From: JBBPZA01 sp963728925
GTDB lineage: Bacteria; Actinomycetota; Thermoleophilia; Solirubrobacterales; Solirubrobacteraceae
Direction of reading: 5' to 3'
DNA: 64,000 nucleotides
Assembly (NCBI GenBank): GCA_963728925.1
Contig: CAVSMB010000005.1
Span: 1 to 64,000 of the forward strand
Part shown: positions 35,454-44,137 of the stretch, piece by piece
Position numbering within the stretch: position 1 is the first letter of the stretch
Layout of the letters: every line of letters starts with the position of its first letter
Position numbers and translations under genes: made by a program
The notes under the pieces: generated by a model
Seen by the model: the letters and a program-made list of their open reading frames with translations, nothing else
What the model was told of the DNA's origin: nothing
The model's database searches: none

Positions 35454-37563
35454 CTATGCCGTGACGCCGCGGACGGTGTGGCCCTGCGAGGCGTGCTCGT
35501 GGAGGTCGTGCTCGTGCTGGTCGTCCAGGTGCGGCGCGACGTCGAACACGACCTTCTTGACCGTGCCGGTGAATTCGAACGGCGCCTTGGCGGCGTAGTT
35601 GCGGTCGACCACGAGGCCGTTGTCCTGGCCGACGTCCAGGCCGCTGTAGCCGCTGAAGCCGAACGGGACCGTATGGTCGAGCCGGCCGCTTCCGACCGGC
35701 TCGCCGTCGACGAACAACGTGATGGTCCCGGGAGTCGCGGGCTTCGGCTCGTCGGCGGCGAACGTGAGCTCGACGTTCACGTCTCCAGTCGGTACCGCGC
35801 CCTCGGATTCCTGGCGGTACTCGAACACCCCGAGGAAGGCGTAGGTGTGCTTCAGCTTTCCCTCCTCGACGAAGGGCGAGAAGCCGCCGAGGTGCCCTCC
35901 GTCCGCGATGATCACCCCTTCAGCTCCGCCCTGCGGGATGTGCAGATCGGCGCTGAGCGTGTAGGAGTGGTTGTAGATCCGCGGGACAAGGCCGGGTGCG
36001 ACGTTCTGCACGTTGCCGTGGTAGGTCACCGTCGTGTTCGTGCCGAGCGGCGGCAGGATGCCGAAGAACGGCGAGAAGCCGGCGAGCAGCGGCTTGACGT
36101 TGTACTTCTCGGCCTCCTCCCAGAACAGGTCCTGCAGTTCGGAGACCTTGTCGGGGTTGCTCGCCGCCAGGTCGTTGGCCTGGGAGAAGTCGTCGGGCAG
36201 GTAGTACAGCTGCACCGGGTCCGCGTCGGGATCCCACACGCCGGGAGCGAACGTCTTGAGCATCTCCGGGTCCAGCCGCCACGGCACGCGGGGCATTCCT
36301 CATCGCCAGCCACCAGCCGTCCTTGTACATCGCCCGGTTGCCGAAGTTCTCGAAGTACTGCTGCGTGTGGCGTTCGGGGGCGTCCGCGTCCTCGAACGAA
36401 GCGGCGAACGTCACACGGGTCATCGGCTGTTGCTCCACCCCGTCGACGTGCGTCGGCTGCGGGATCCCGACGATGTCGAGGATCGTCGGGCCGATGTCGG
36501 AGACGTGGGTGAACTGCGAGCGCAGCCCGCCGCGGTCCTTGATGCGGTCCGGATAGCTGACGACCAGCGGGTTGCGTGTCCCTCCGAGGTGTGAGGCCAC
36601 CTGCTTGCCCCACGCGAAGGGCGTGTTCCCGGCCCACGCCCAGGCGGTGGAGTCGTGCGGGTACATCATCTCGCTGCCCCAGGCCTCGACCCCGCCCCAC
36701 TTCAGGGTGAGCTGCATCTGCTCCTCGTCGGTGAGCGGGAGCCCGTTGACCATCGTCCCCTCGTTGAACGTGCCGGTGGGCGTGCCTTCCAGGCTGGCGC
36801 CGTTGTCGCCCCAGATCCAGACGACGACCGTGTTCTCGAGCTCGCCCATCTCCTCGATCGAGTCCAGGAGCCGACCCACGTGGTGGTCGGCGTTCTGGGA
36901 ATAGCCGGCGTAGACCTCCATCTGGTGAGCGAACAGCCGCTTGCTGTTCTCGCTCAGCGAGTCCCAGGCGGGCATCTCCTCGGGCCGCGGCGTGAGCTCC
37001 GCATCGGCCGGGATGACGCCGAGCTGCTTCTGGCGCTCGAACGTCTCCTCACGCAGCCTGTCCCAGCCCTGATCGAACTTCCCCTTGTACTACTGGTCCG
37101 ACCACTCCTTGGCGACGTGATGCGGGGCGTGACTGCAACCGGTCGAGTAGAAGAGCATCCACGGCTTCTCGGCCTCGTGGCCGCGGACGCCGTGCAACCA
37201 GTCGATCGCCTGGTCGGTCATCGCCTCGGGGAAGTAGAACGGCTTGCCGTCCTTGCCCTCCTGGACGCCGATGAACTTCTGGTTCTCGGCGATCATCGTG
37301 TCGTACTGGCCGGCCTCGGGAGCGAGGAAGCCCCAGTAGTAGTCAAAGCCCCAGGCGTTCGGCCAATGGTGAAACGGGCCCGCCGGGCCCTGCTCGCCCT
37401 CCGGTGTGAGATGCCACTTGCCGACACACGCCGTCGAGTAGCCGTTCTCCTTCATGACCTTCGGGAACGGCGCAGCGTCCCGCGGCAGCATGGCCGAGTA
37501 GCCCGGGAACCCGCCGGAGAACTCGGGAATCCGTGTGTCACGAACGCAAGAGGAGGCTGATGT
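35454..37563 (-). pseudogene. Arylsulfatase, central and C-terminal part of a gene split by mobile elements
   Basis: Reads from RIPEFSGGFPGYSAMLPRDA through GKWHLTPEGEQGPAGPF, STGCSHAPHHVAKEWSDQ, then a TAG at 37090-37092 and YKGKFDQGWDRLREETFERQ in the same frame. It continues through WIWGDNGASLEGTPTGTF and RNPLVVSYPDRIKDRGGL to DGWWLAMR near 36297. There a 1-base insertion shifts the frame, and MPRVPWRLDPEMLKTFAPGV begins the rest, ending QGHTVRGVTA. The metal-binding WGDNG and HAPHH parts are intact. Sulfatase of the type I formylglycine class; the N-terminal exon is at 42859-43188. Confidence 0.85.
37558..37563. repeat. Six-base direct repeat flanking the IS pair (left)
   Basis: TGATGT immediately outside the left terminal repeat of the first IS element; the same TGATGT follows the right end of the second IS element (40910-40915). 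It is compatible with a target duplication of the composite unit. Confidence 0.4.
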
Positions 37564-39102
37564 CTCGACTTTCGTGATTCTCGGGCGCTGAGGGCGGGGT
37601 CGTGATCGTCGGCGTGGGTGGCGCTGGCGGCGGCGGTCTGCGCGTCTGAGCAGGGCAAAGGAGCATCGGCGGCGGCCTCGAAGTCGTGGGCGTCGAGTCG
37701 ATCTGCCGCGCCCGGATGACAGCCGGTCGCGGCGTTCCCACGGAGGCACCGCCGATGCTCTTGCATGTTCCCGGTTCGCTGGCCGGGCTGTTGTCCCTCT
37801 GTCGTCCCGCGTTCACGCAACCGACGTTTCAGACGTTCAGCATGCTGGTGGTCGGGTTCGTGGGGCGTATCCGCGACTGCACGGTGACCGGGATGCTGCA
37901 GGCCGCCGGGTTGGCCGGCGAGTGGCATCACAGCCGCGCGCACGACTTCTTCGCCCGTTGTCGCTGGGATCCCGACAAGCTGGGCGTGGCGCTGCTGGAC
38001 TTCCTGGTGGCGGTGTTCGTCGGGCCGCACGCGCCGATCCGGCTGGCCGTCGACGACACGCTGTTCGGCCGTTCGGGCCGGCGGGTATGGGGCGCGCACT
38101 ACCTGCACGACGGCGCGCAGCCGGAGGGCTCGGGGCGGCGCACGCGGTGGGGCAACTGCTGGGTCGTCGTCGTGCTCGTCGTGCAGCTTGAGTGCCTGGG
38201 CGGCCGGCCGGTCGGCCTGCCGATCCTGTTCAGGCTCTTCCGGCCCCGCGACGACACGCATCCCGACCGGCCGTCGCAGCCCGAGCTCGCACGAACGCTG
38301 ATCGACGTGATCCTCGCGCGCTTTCCCACCCGGATCGTCGAGTTGGTGATGGACGGCGCGTATGCGACCAGGGCGTGGCGCAGCCTGCCCGACCGCGTCA
38401 CGGTCACGACCAGGATGCGCGCCAACGCCGCCGTCTTCGAGCTGGCGCCGCCCAGGACCGGCAAGCGCGGCCGGCCGGCGCTCAAGGGCGAGCGGCTGGC
38501 CAGCCTCGCCCAGCTCGCAGCAACGGCGGTCTTCGAGCCGGTCACGATCACCGCACCGGACGGGCGCACCCGCGTGGAGCACGTCGCGCGTATGGCCTGC
38601 CTGTGGTACGGGCCGTTCCACACCCGGCCGGTCGTCGTGATGCTGATCCGCAAACCCGACCGCACAGACGGCTACGACGTCGCGATCGCCAGCACCGACA
38701 CCACCGCCACAACAGCGGAGTTGATCGCGCGCTACGACAGCCGCTGGACGATCGAGACGGCCCACCAAGAGGCCAAGGCCCACGGCGTCGGCCAGGCCCG
38801 CAACCGCGTCCGCGAGGCGGTCGAGCGGACCGTCCCGTTCGGCTTCCTGGCCCAGACGATCACGATCGCCTGGTACGCACTGCATGGCGACCCCGAGGCC
38901 GACCTCGACGCCCGCCGCCACGCCGCCCCGTGGTACCGCCACAAGGCCACGATCAGCTACAGCGACATGCTCGCCGCCCTGCGCCGCGAGCTGATCCGCC
39001 ACGAATACTGGGCACAAGCACCTGCCGCGACCAGCACACCGCAAATCACGCAAACCTCGTCACCCTCACGCCTCGCCGCCGCGTGAGGTCACGAAAGTCG
39101 AG
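37564..39102 (+). mobile_element. IS element copy 1 (DDE_5 transposase type)
   Basis: 1539 bp bounded by perfect 14-bp inverted repeats CTCGACTTTCGTGA (37564-37577) and TCACGAAAGTCGAG (39089-39102). It carries one transposase gene. It is inserted into the arylsulfatase coding sequence. Confidence 0.85.
37755..39086 (+). CDS. IS701/IS4-like DDE transposase, copy 1
   Basis: 443 residues from ATG 37755. The DDE-fold signatures are IRLAVDDTLFGRSGRRVWGA (first Asp), VELVMDGAYATRAW (second Asp) and RYDSRWTIETAHQEAKAHGV (Glu). The length is normal and the frame is intact, so it may be active. Very similar in sequence to the second copy at 39565, with scattered differences (for example CRPAFTQPTFQTFSML versus LAPCFTQPSFQTFSML). 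Confidence 0.88.
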   Translation: MLLHVPGSLAGLLSLCRPAFTQPTFQTFSMLVVGFVGRIRDCTVTGMLQAAGLAGEWHHSRAHDFFARCRWDPDKLGVALLDFLVAVFVGPHAPIRLAVDDTLFGRSGRRVWGAHYLHDGAQPEGSGRRTRWGNCWVVVVLVVQLECLGGRPVGLPILFRLFRPRDDTHPDRPSQPELARTLIDVILARFPTRIVELVMDGAYATRAWRSLPDRVTVTTRMRANAAVFELAPPRTGKRGRPALKGERLASLAQLAATAVFEPVTITAPDGRTRVEHVARMACLWYGPFHTRPVVVMLIRKPDRTDGYDVAIASTDTTATTAELIARYDSRWTIETAHQEAKAHGVGQARNRVREAVERTVPFGFLAQTITIAWYALHGDPEADLDARRHAAPWYRHKATISYSDMLAALRRELIRHEYWAQAPAATSTPQITQTSSPSRLAAA

Positions 39103-39119
39103 TGTGTCCGATGCCGCCC

Positions 39120-39367
39120 TCAAAAGTCCTGTGCGAATAAGCGCCCGGAAAGTTCATCGCAGAAGCAGTCGCCTCCGGATGGTGCGCCACTTGGCATCAC
39201 CCCCTCGAGTTGTGTATATCGCAGTTCCTCATTTCCGTCGTAGACCGCCCCGAACACGATTCCGTCTTCGACATACGACGGAACTGCAAGATGCTGTAGG
39301 ACGTCGTCAAAGACGCCTCGCGCACGATCGCCGACAGGTCGGTGAAAACAACGACGATTGCTTAACG
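39120..39367 (-). pseudogene. Passenger gene fragment between the two IS copies
   Basis: The 265 bp between the IS elements look richer in A/T than their neighbours. On the minus strand an open frame without a start reads GVFDDVLQHLAVPSYVEDGI, then VFGAVYDGNEELRYTQLEGV and ends GGDCFCDELSGRLFAQDF before a TGA at 39120. It looks like the 3' end of a foreign gene truncated by IS2. No family recognised. Confidence 0.45.
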
Positions 39368-40909
39368 CTCGAGTTTCGGGCTTTCGGGGGTTGAGGGCGC
39401 GGTCGTGAGGCTTGGTGCCGATCGCGCGGGCGGCGGCGGTTTGCGGGTCTGAGCGGGCGAAAGGAGGGGTGGCGGCGACCCCGAATCCGGTGGGTGTTCA
39501 AGCCCATCGGGCCGCGGGGCGCTGATGACGCTGGCCGTGGCCCTTCACCGAGGGGGTCGCCGCCGTGTGTCAGGTTCCCACTTCGCTTGCCGGACTGCTG
39601 TCCCTGCTGGCGCCGTGCTTCACGCAACCCTCGTTTCAGACGTTCAGCATGCTGGTGGTCGGGTTCGTCGGTCGGGTCCGCGACTGCACGGTCACGGGGA
39701 TGCTGCAGGCCGCCGGGCTGGCCGGCTGCTGGCATCACAGTCGCGCGCACGACTTCTTCGCGCGCCGGCGCTGGGACCCCGACCGGCTCGGGCTGGCGCT
39801 GCTGGACTTCTTGGTTGAGGTGTTCGTCAAGGTTGGCGCGCCGATCCGCTTGGCCGTCGATGACACGCTGTTCGGGCGCTCCGGGCGGCGCGTGTGGGGC
39901 GCGCACTACCTCCACGACGGGGCCCAGCCCGAGGGCTCGGGGCGTCGCACCCGCTGGGGGAACTGCTGGGTGGTCGTCGTGCTCGTCGTGCAGCTTGAGT
40001 GCCTGGGCGGCCGAGCGGTCGGGCTGCCGATCCTGTTTCGCCTCTTCCGGCCGCGCGACGACGATCATCCCGACCGGCCGTCGCAGCCCGAGTTGGCCAG
40101 AACGCTGATCGACATGATCCTTCAGCGCTTTCCCACCCGGATCGTCGAGCTGGTCATGGACGGCGCCTATGCCACCAGGGCGTGGCGCGGCCTGCCCGAC
40201 CGCGTGACCGTGACCACCCGGATGCGCGCCAACGCTGCCGTCTTCGCGCTGGCGCCACCGCGGACCGGCAAGCGCGGTCGCCCGGCGCTCAAGGGCGCGC
40301 GGCTGGCGAGTCTGGCCAGGCTGGCCGCCGCGGCGGTGTTCGAGCCCGTCACGATCACCGGCCCCGACGGCAAGACCCGCGTCGAGCACGTCTGGAGCAC
40401 GACCTGTCTGTGGTACGGGCCGTTCCACACGCGGCCCGTCGTGGTCATGCTCATCCGCAAGCCCGACCGCGGCGACGGCTTCGACGTCGCGATCGCCAGC
40501 ACCGACACCGATGCCACCACCGCCGAGTTGATCGCCCGCTACGACAGCCGCTGGACGATCGAGACCGCCCACCAGGAGGCCAAGGCCCACGGCGTCGGCC
40601 AGGCCCGCAACCGCGTCCGCAACGCCGTCGAGCGGACCGTCCCGTTCGGCTTCCTCACGCAGACGATCACCGTTGCGTGGTACGCGCTGCACGGCGACCC
40701 CGACGCCGACCTCGACGCCCGCCGTGGCGCCGCTCCCTGGTACCGCCACAAGCAGACCGTCAGCTACGCCGACATGCTCGCCGCGCTGCGCCGCGAGCTG
40801 ATCCGCCACGAATATTGGGCACAAGCACCCCGGCCGACCAGCACCCCAAAAATCACGACCGCCTCGTCACCATCAGCGCTCGCCGCCGCGTGAGGTCACG
40901 AAAGTCGAG
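39368..40909 (+). mobile_element. IS element copy 2
   Basis: 1542 bp in the same orientation as copy 1. The right terminal repeat is identical (TCACGAAAGTCGAG), while the left is diverged (CTCGAGTTTCGGG). The pair in direct orientation resembles a composite transposon. Confidence 0.8.
39565..40893 (+). CDS. IS701/IS4-like DDE transposase, copy 2
   Basis: 442 residues from GTG 39565. It has the same catalytic signatures as copy 1: IRLAVDDTLFGRSGRRVWGA, ELVMDGAYATRAWRGL and YDSRWTIETAHQEAKAHGVG. It appears intact. The upstream 200 bp differ considerably from copy 1, so this is a related isoform rather than a recent duplicate. Confidence 0.87.
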   Translation: MCQVPTSLAGLLSLLAPCFTQPSFQTFSMLVVGFVGRVRDCTVTGMLQAAGLAGCWHHSRAHDFFARRRWDPDRLGLALLDFLVEVFVKVGAPIRLAVDDTLFGRSGRRVWGAHYLHDGAQPEGSGRRTRWGNCWVVVVLVVQLECLGGRAVGLPILFRLFRPRDDDHPDRPSQPELARTLIDMILQRFPTRIVELVMDGAYATRAWRGLPDRVTVTTRMRANAAVFALAPPRTGKRGRPALKGARLASLARLAAAAVFEPVTITGPDGKTRVEHVWSTTCLWYGPFHTRPVVVMLIRKPDRGDGFDVAIASTDTDATTAELIARYDSRWTIETAHQEAKAHGVGQARNRVRNAVERTVPFGFLTQTITVAWYALHGDPDADLDARRGAAPWYRHKQTVSYADMLAALRRELIRHEYWAQAPRPTSTPKITTASSPSALAAA

Positions 40910-40915
40910 TGATGT
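40910..40915. repeat. Six-base direct repeat flanking the IS pair (right)
   Basis: TGATGT directly after the right end of IS copy 2, matching 37558-37563. Confidence 0.4.
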
Positions 40916-41527
40916 AGGAAGCGGTTTCTAAAGGCGGTGCTGTGCGAGAGATGGAGGCTTGTTGGCCCTCCGGCGTCGGCCCTGCGGGGGTAGGCGTCAA
41001 ACCACCCTGTGCTGCGTTGGCTGAAGACCGTCGTGGTGAGCGACAGGGAGACGGCGCGCTAGATCGCGTCAGGTGGGGATCAGGAAGGCGTTCCAGAATC
41101 GTCTGGCCGGGGCGCGTGCTCGGGTCGGGCGTCGTCGTTTGAGGCGTCGAAACCGGTTGAGATGACATCGAAACCGAGGAGCGGATTTGTCCTCGGGATG
41201 AGCCTGGCGGCTGCCCGCGTTGCTGGCCAGGTGGTATCCGGCGTAGAGGCGGCGTGATCCTGGTCTGCGGCTCTTGCATGGAACGTGAGAAGGCGAGCGT
41301 CGAAAGCGTCGTCCGGGGTCGTAGGCCCCAAAGGTCGCGAGAGGGAGCGTGCCGAGGGCGGAAACCCGAGGCATTGAGTACCGGTCGCGGCGCTCGCTGG
41401 CGGACCGGCTCGTAGTAGCCGAGAAGCTCCTGCTCGCTGGGGTGGGGGTGGAGCGAAGGGGCCGGGTCACCAGGGATGTCCAATCGATCAACCGGGGCGT
41501 CAGTCCCGGGAGGAAGCGAGAAGAGAT

Positions 41528-42772
41528 ATGCCAAAGCCTGAAGGCAAGTCGTTTGCGATTCCCAAGCAGCTGGTGTGGGAGGCGTGGCGGCGGGTCAAGG
41601 CCAACAAGGGCGCCCCCGGCGTGGATGGGCAGGATCTCGAGCAGTTCGAGGAGGATCTGGAGGGCAACCTCTACAAGGTCTGGAATCGGATGAGCTCGGG
41701 GACCTGGTTTCCACCGCCGGTCAGGGCGGTCGAGATTTCCAAGCCGCACGGCCCGGGTGTTCGTGTGCTCGGCGTGCCGACGATCGCAGACAGGGTCGCG
41801 CAGACGGTGGCAGCCATGTTCTTGGAGCGGTTGGTGGAGCCCCGGTTTCATCAGGACTCCTATGGCTACCGGCCGAACAAGTCGGCCCATGATGCGCTCG
41901 CGGCATGCCGGGAGCGGTGCTGGAAGTTCGACTGGGCGATCGATCTCGACGTCCAGAAGTTCTTCGACGAGGTGCCGTGGGACCTCGTGGTTCGTGCGGT
42001 CGAGGCGGTCACCGACTGCCGATGGGTGCTGCTGTACATCAAGCGGTGGCTTCAAGCGCCGCTCGAGCACTCGGACGGCACCCTTGAGAAGCGAAGCAAA
42101 GGAACTCCGCAGGGCTCGGCGATTTCGCCGTGCCTGGCGAACCTGTTCATGCACTATGCGTTCGATCTGTGGATGGTCCGGAACCATCCCGACTGTCCGT
42201 TCGAGCGCTTCGCTGATGACGCCATCGTGCACTGCAGGAGCAGAGCGCAGGCTGAGGTGGTGCTGGCCGGGATCATCAAGCGGATGGAAGAGGTGGGCCT
42301 GCGGCTCCACCCCGACAAGACGAGGATCGTCTATTGCAAGGACAGCAACCGTCGGGGCGACCACGAGCACACCTCGTTGACCTTCCTCGGGTACGCCTTC
42401 CGACCCCGGGAGGCACGCAGCAAACACGGCGTGAACTTCACGTCGTTCCTGCCGGCGATCAGCCCCGAGGCGCTGAAGGCCAAGAGCGATCGGCTACGCG
42501 AGATGCGGATACCGAAGCGCACTGACCTGACCCTCGACGACCTAGCGAGATGGCTGAACCCCATCGTGGCCGGGTGGATCAACTACTACGGCCGGTACTA
42601 CCGGTCGGGGATGGATCCGCTCCTGCAGCGTGTCAGTTCCTACCTGAGGCGCTGGGCTGCAAGGAAATATCGGCGACTGCGGAGCGCCAAGCGCTTTGAC
42701 CGATGGTGGACGGAGCTGCTGATGAGGCAACCCGGCCTCTTCGTTCATTGGCGACTGGTCCGCAACTACTGA
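41528..42772 (+). CDS. ltrA: Group II intron reverse transcriptase/maturase
   Basis: 414 residues. RT motifs include SKPHGPGVRVLGVPTIADRV, DSYGYRPNKSAHDALAAC, AIDLDVQKFFDEVPWDLV, GTPQGSAISPCLANLFMHY and the active-site FERFADDAIVHCRS. The FADD box replaces the common YADD. Maturase domain X includes WLNPIVAGWINYYGRYYRS. No HNH endonuclease domain is present at the C-terminus, so mobility would rely on reverse splicing without second-strand cleavage. The frame is intact. Confidence 0.93.
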   Translation: MPKPEGKSFAIPKQLVWEAWRRVKANKGAPGVDGQDLEQFEEDLEGNLYKVWNRMSSGTWFPPPVRAVEISKPHGPGVRVLGVPTIADRVAQTVAAMFLERLVEPRFHQDSYGYRPNKSAHDALAACRERCWKFDWAIDLDVQKFFDEVPWDLVVRAVEAVTDCRWVLLYIKRWLQAPLEHSDGTLEKRSKGTPQGSAISPCLANLFMHYAFDLWMVRNHPDCPFERFADDAIVHCRSRAQAEVVLAGIIKRMEEVGLRLHPDKTRIVYCKDSNRRGDHEHTSLTFLGYAFRPREARSKHGVNFTSFLPAISPEALKAKSDRLREMRIPKRTDLTLDDLARWLNPIVAGWINYYGRYYRSGMDPLLQRVSSYLRRWAARKYRRLRSAKRFDRWWTELLMRQPGLFVHWRLVRNY

Positions 42773-42785
42773 CGGCCGGTGAGAA

Positions 42786-42819
42786 GAGCCCGGTGACGGG
42801 AGACTGTCACGCCGGGATC
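42786..42819 (+). ncRNA. Group II intron domain V
   Basis: A 34-base hairpin GAGCCCGGTGACGG-GAGA-CTGTCACGCCGGGATC. It has the GAGC catalytic triad region, a GNRA tetraloop (GAGA) and the usual two-base bulge. Length and form match domain V, the catalytic heart of the ribozyme. Confidence 0.85.
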
Positions 42820-42858
42820 CGTGGGAGCCGGGAGCTGCGATGCTCCCGGCGACCCGAC

Positions 42859-43188
42859 CACCCATCCCGACCGCGTGATGGTTGCGGCCCGTGAGCAGCG
42901 ACGCCCTCGTGGGCGAGCACATCGCGGTCACGTGGAGGCGGTTGTAGCGAAGGCCCTGGTCGGCGATCCGGTCGTAGTTCGGGGTGTCGATAGGCCCGCC
43001 GAAGGTGCTGGGGTTGCCGAAGCCCGCGTCGTCGATCAGCACAACCAGGACGTTCGGCGCTCCGTCGGGCGGCTGGAGCCGATCACTTCCCGATCGGGCT
43101 TGGAGCCGTCGAGCGTCTTCGCGGTCACCCCGGTGAACGGTGGGCGACGGATGGGCAGCTTGCTGCGGTCGACGGTCTCGTCGCTCAC
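42859..43188 (-). pseudogene. Arylsulfatase, N-terminal part
   Basis: GTG 43188 starts MSDETVDRSKLPIRRPPFTG and reads VTAKTLDGSKPDREVIG. A 1-base deletion near 43078 then shifts the frame to LQPPDGAPNVLVVLIDDAGF, GNPSTFGGPIDTPNYDRIAD and HVTAMCSPTRASLLTGRNHH, which includes the formylglycine motif C-S-P-T-R. Coding resemblance stops at AVGMG where the intron begins. The start overlaps the upstream flavodoxin remnant stop (GTGA), preserving the old operon junction. Confidence 0.85.
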
Positions 43189-43366
43189 GTGACGCTCCTT
43201 GTGATCGTGTCGTTCCAGGCACCGACGAGGCCATCCGCCGGCTGGGTCGCAAACGGCCGAGCAGGGACAGCGAAGTCCGGCTCGAGGTTGGTCGGCGGGA
43301 TCTTCACACCGATTGCTGGAGGTACGAGTCGAAGACGAGCAGCACTCGGGGTATCGAGTCGTTCAT
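43185..43366 (-). pseudogene. Flavodoxin remnant with large internal deletion
   Basis: The 5' end MNDSIPRVLLVFDSYL matches the start of the intact flavodoxin at 33652. The 3' end reads in another frame as IGVKIPPTNLEPDFAVPARP then FATQPADGLVGAWNDTITRS to a TGA at 43185, matching the C-terminal block of the intact copy. About 170 codons in between are gone. The residual stop overlaps the arylsulfatase GTG. Confidence 0.7.
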
Positions 43367-43479
43367 GGCGTCAGCGTGGTTCAGCGGCGGCGTACGACAC
43401 GCCTCGTGGTGCGTCGGGCGACTCTGCGGGATGCGAACATGGCGTCCTCCGGGGTCGTGGTGATGGATGGGCCCAGGCC

Positions 43480-44022
43480 TCAACCGGCCTGGCGGTTGGT
43501 CTCGATGGCGTGGAGCTCCTGCGCCTCCTCGCTCGACACCAGGCCGATCTCGACCAGGTCGAGCGGGCTGATGAACCCGTCGCTGAGGCGGAATCCGCCC
43601 GCGCGCGCGACCGCGTCACGCAGCGGCACCGCCCAGTGGTGCTCCAGGAGGATCAGCGCGGCGGCCGAGTCGTTCGGGATCTCCTCGATCACGTCCCACG
43701 CCTCGTCATCGGAGAACACGCTCACGCCGGCATCCGCCGCCTCTGCGCCGGCTTGCGCGCCGGCGACCATCCCCTCCTCTCCTTCGATCCCGAGCCCGAG
43801 CAGCGCGCCGACCTTGCTTCCGAGCTCGATCGCCTCGTCCCTCGAGAGGTTGCTGAGATGGGCCACCTCGATCTCTCCGTCGGCGTCTTTGTGCACGGCG
43901 AGGGCGTCGATGACACGCACGGTGTCGCTCTCCTTCAAGCGCTCCAGCTCGGCTATGATCTCTCCGTGGAACTCCGGGTGCTCGAACCCAAGCACGATGA
44001 GTTGAACAGGTCCGATGGCCAT
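43480..44022 (-). CDS. DUF1269/DUF6325-like protein
   Basis: 180 residues with a strong AAGGAGG Shine-Dalgarno before ATG 44022. LIVLGFEHPEFHGEIIAELE and TVRVIDALAVHKDADGEIEV match the N-terminal half of the DUF1269-like gene at 34926. The central part is acidic/Gly-rich rather than membrane spanning, and the end contains ALILLEHHWAVPLRDAVARA. A palindromic motif lies about 80 bp upstream. Function unknown. Confidence 0.82.
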   Translation of the reverse strand: MAIGPVQLIVLGFEHPEFHGEIIAELERLKESDTVRVIDALAVHKDADGEIEVAHLSNLSRDEAIELGSKVGALLGLGIEGEEGMVAGAQAGAEAADAGVSVFSDDEAWDVIEEIPNDSAAALILLEHHWAVPLRDAVARAGGFRLSDGFISPLDLVEIGLVSSEEAQELHAIETNRQAG

Positions 44023-44100
44023 GGTCTTCCTCCTTGCCGTGCAACGACGGCGGATCAATCCGCGGGCTTTGACCAGCGTGATGCACGTCCGCCTCGAGCG

Positions 44101-44119
44101 CATCGCCCGGATCGGGTGA
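44101..44119. promoter_or_regulatory. Palindromic motif, copy b
   Basis: On the minus strand TCACCCGATCCGGGCGATG, identical over 19 bases to the copy at 52942. It lies about 80 bp upstream of the gene starting at 44022 on the same strand. Confidence 0.65.
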
Positions 44120-44137
44120 AAGCGCCGGGCCGAGGGC

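Larger units (their letters stand above)
40942..42858 (+). mobile_element. Group II intron
   Basis: Begins GTGCGAGAG, the conserved 5' end, and has about 585 bases of ribozyme domains I-IV before the maturase gene. It ends with a canonical domain V and a domain VI stem at 42820-42858 (GCCGGGAGC / GCTCCCGGC) with a candidate bulged branch A near 42852. The 3' flank resumes arylsulfatase coding sequence on the opposite strand. The exact 3' base is uncertain by a few positions. Confidence 0.8.

Noticed and set aside
37561..37563. Three-base repeat TGT on both sides of IS copy 1
   Set aside because: Too short to call a target duplication; the six-base TGATGT around the pair is better supported.
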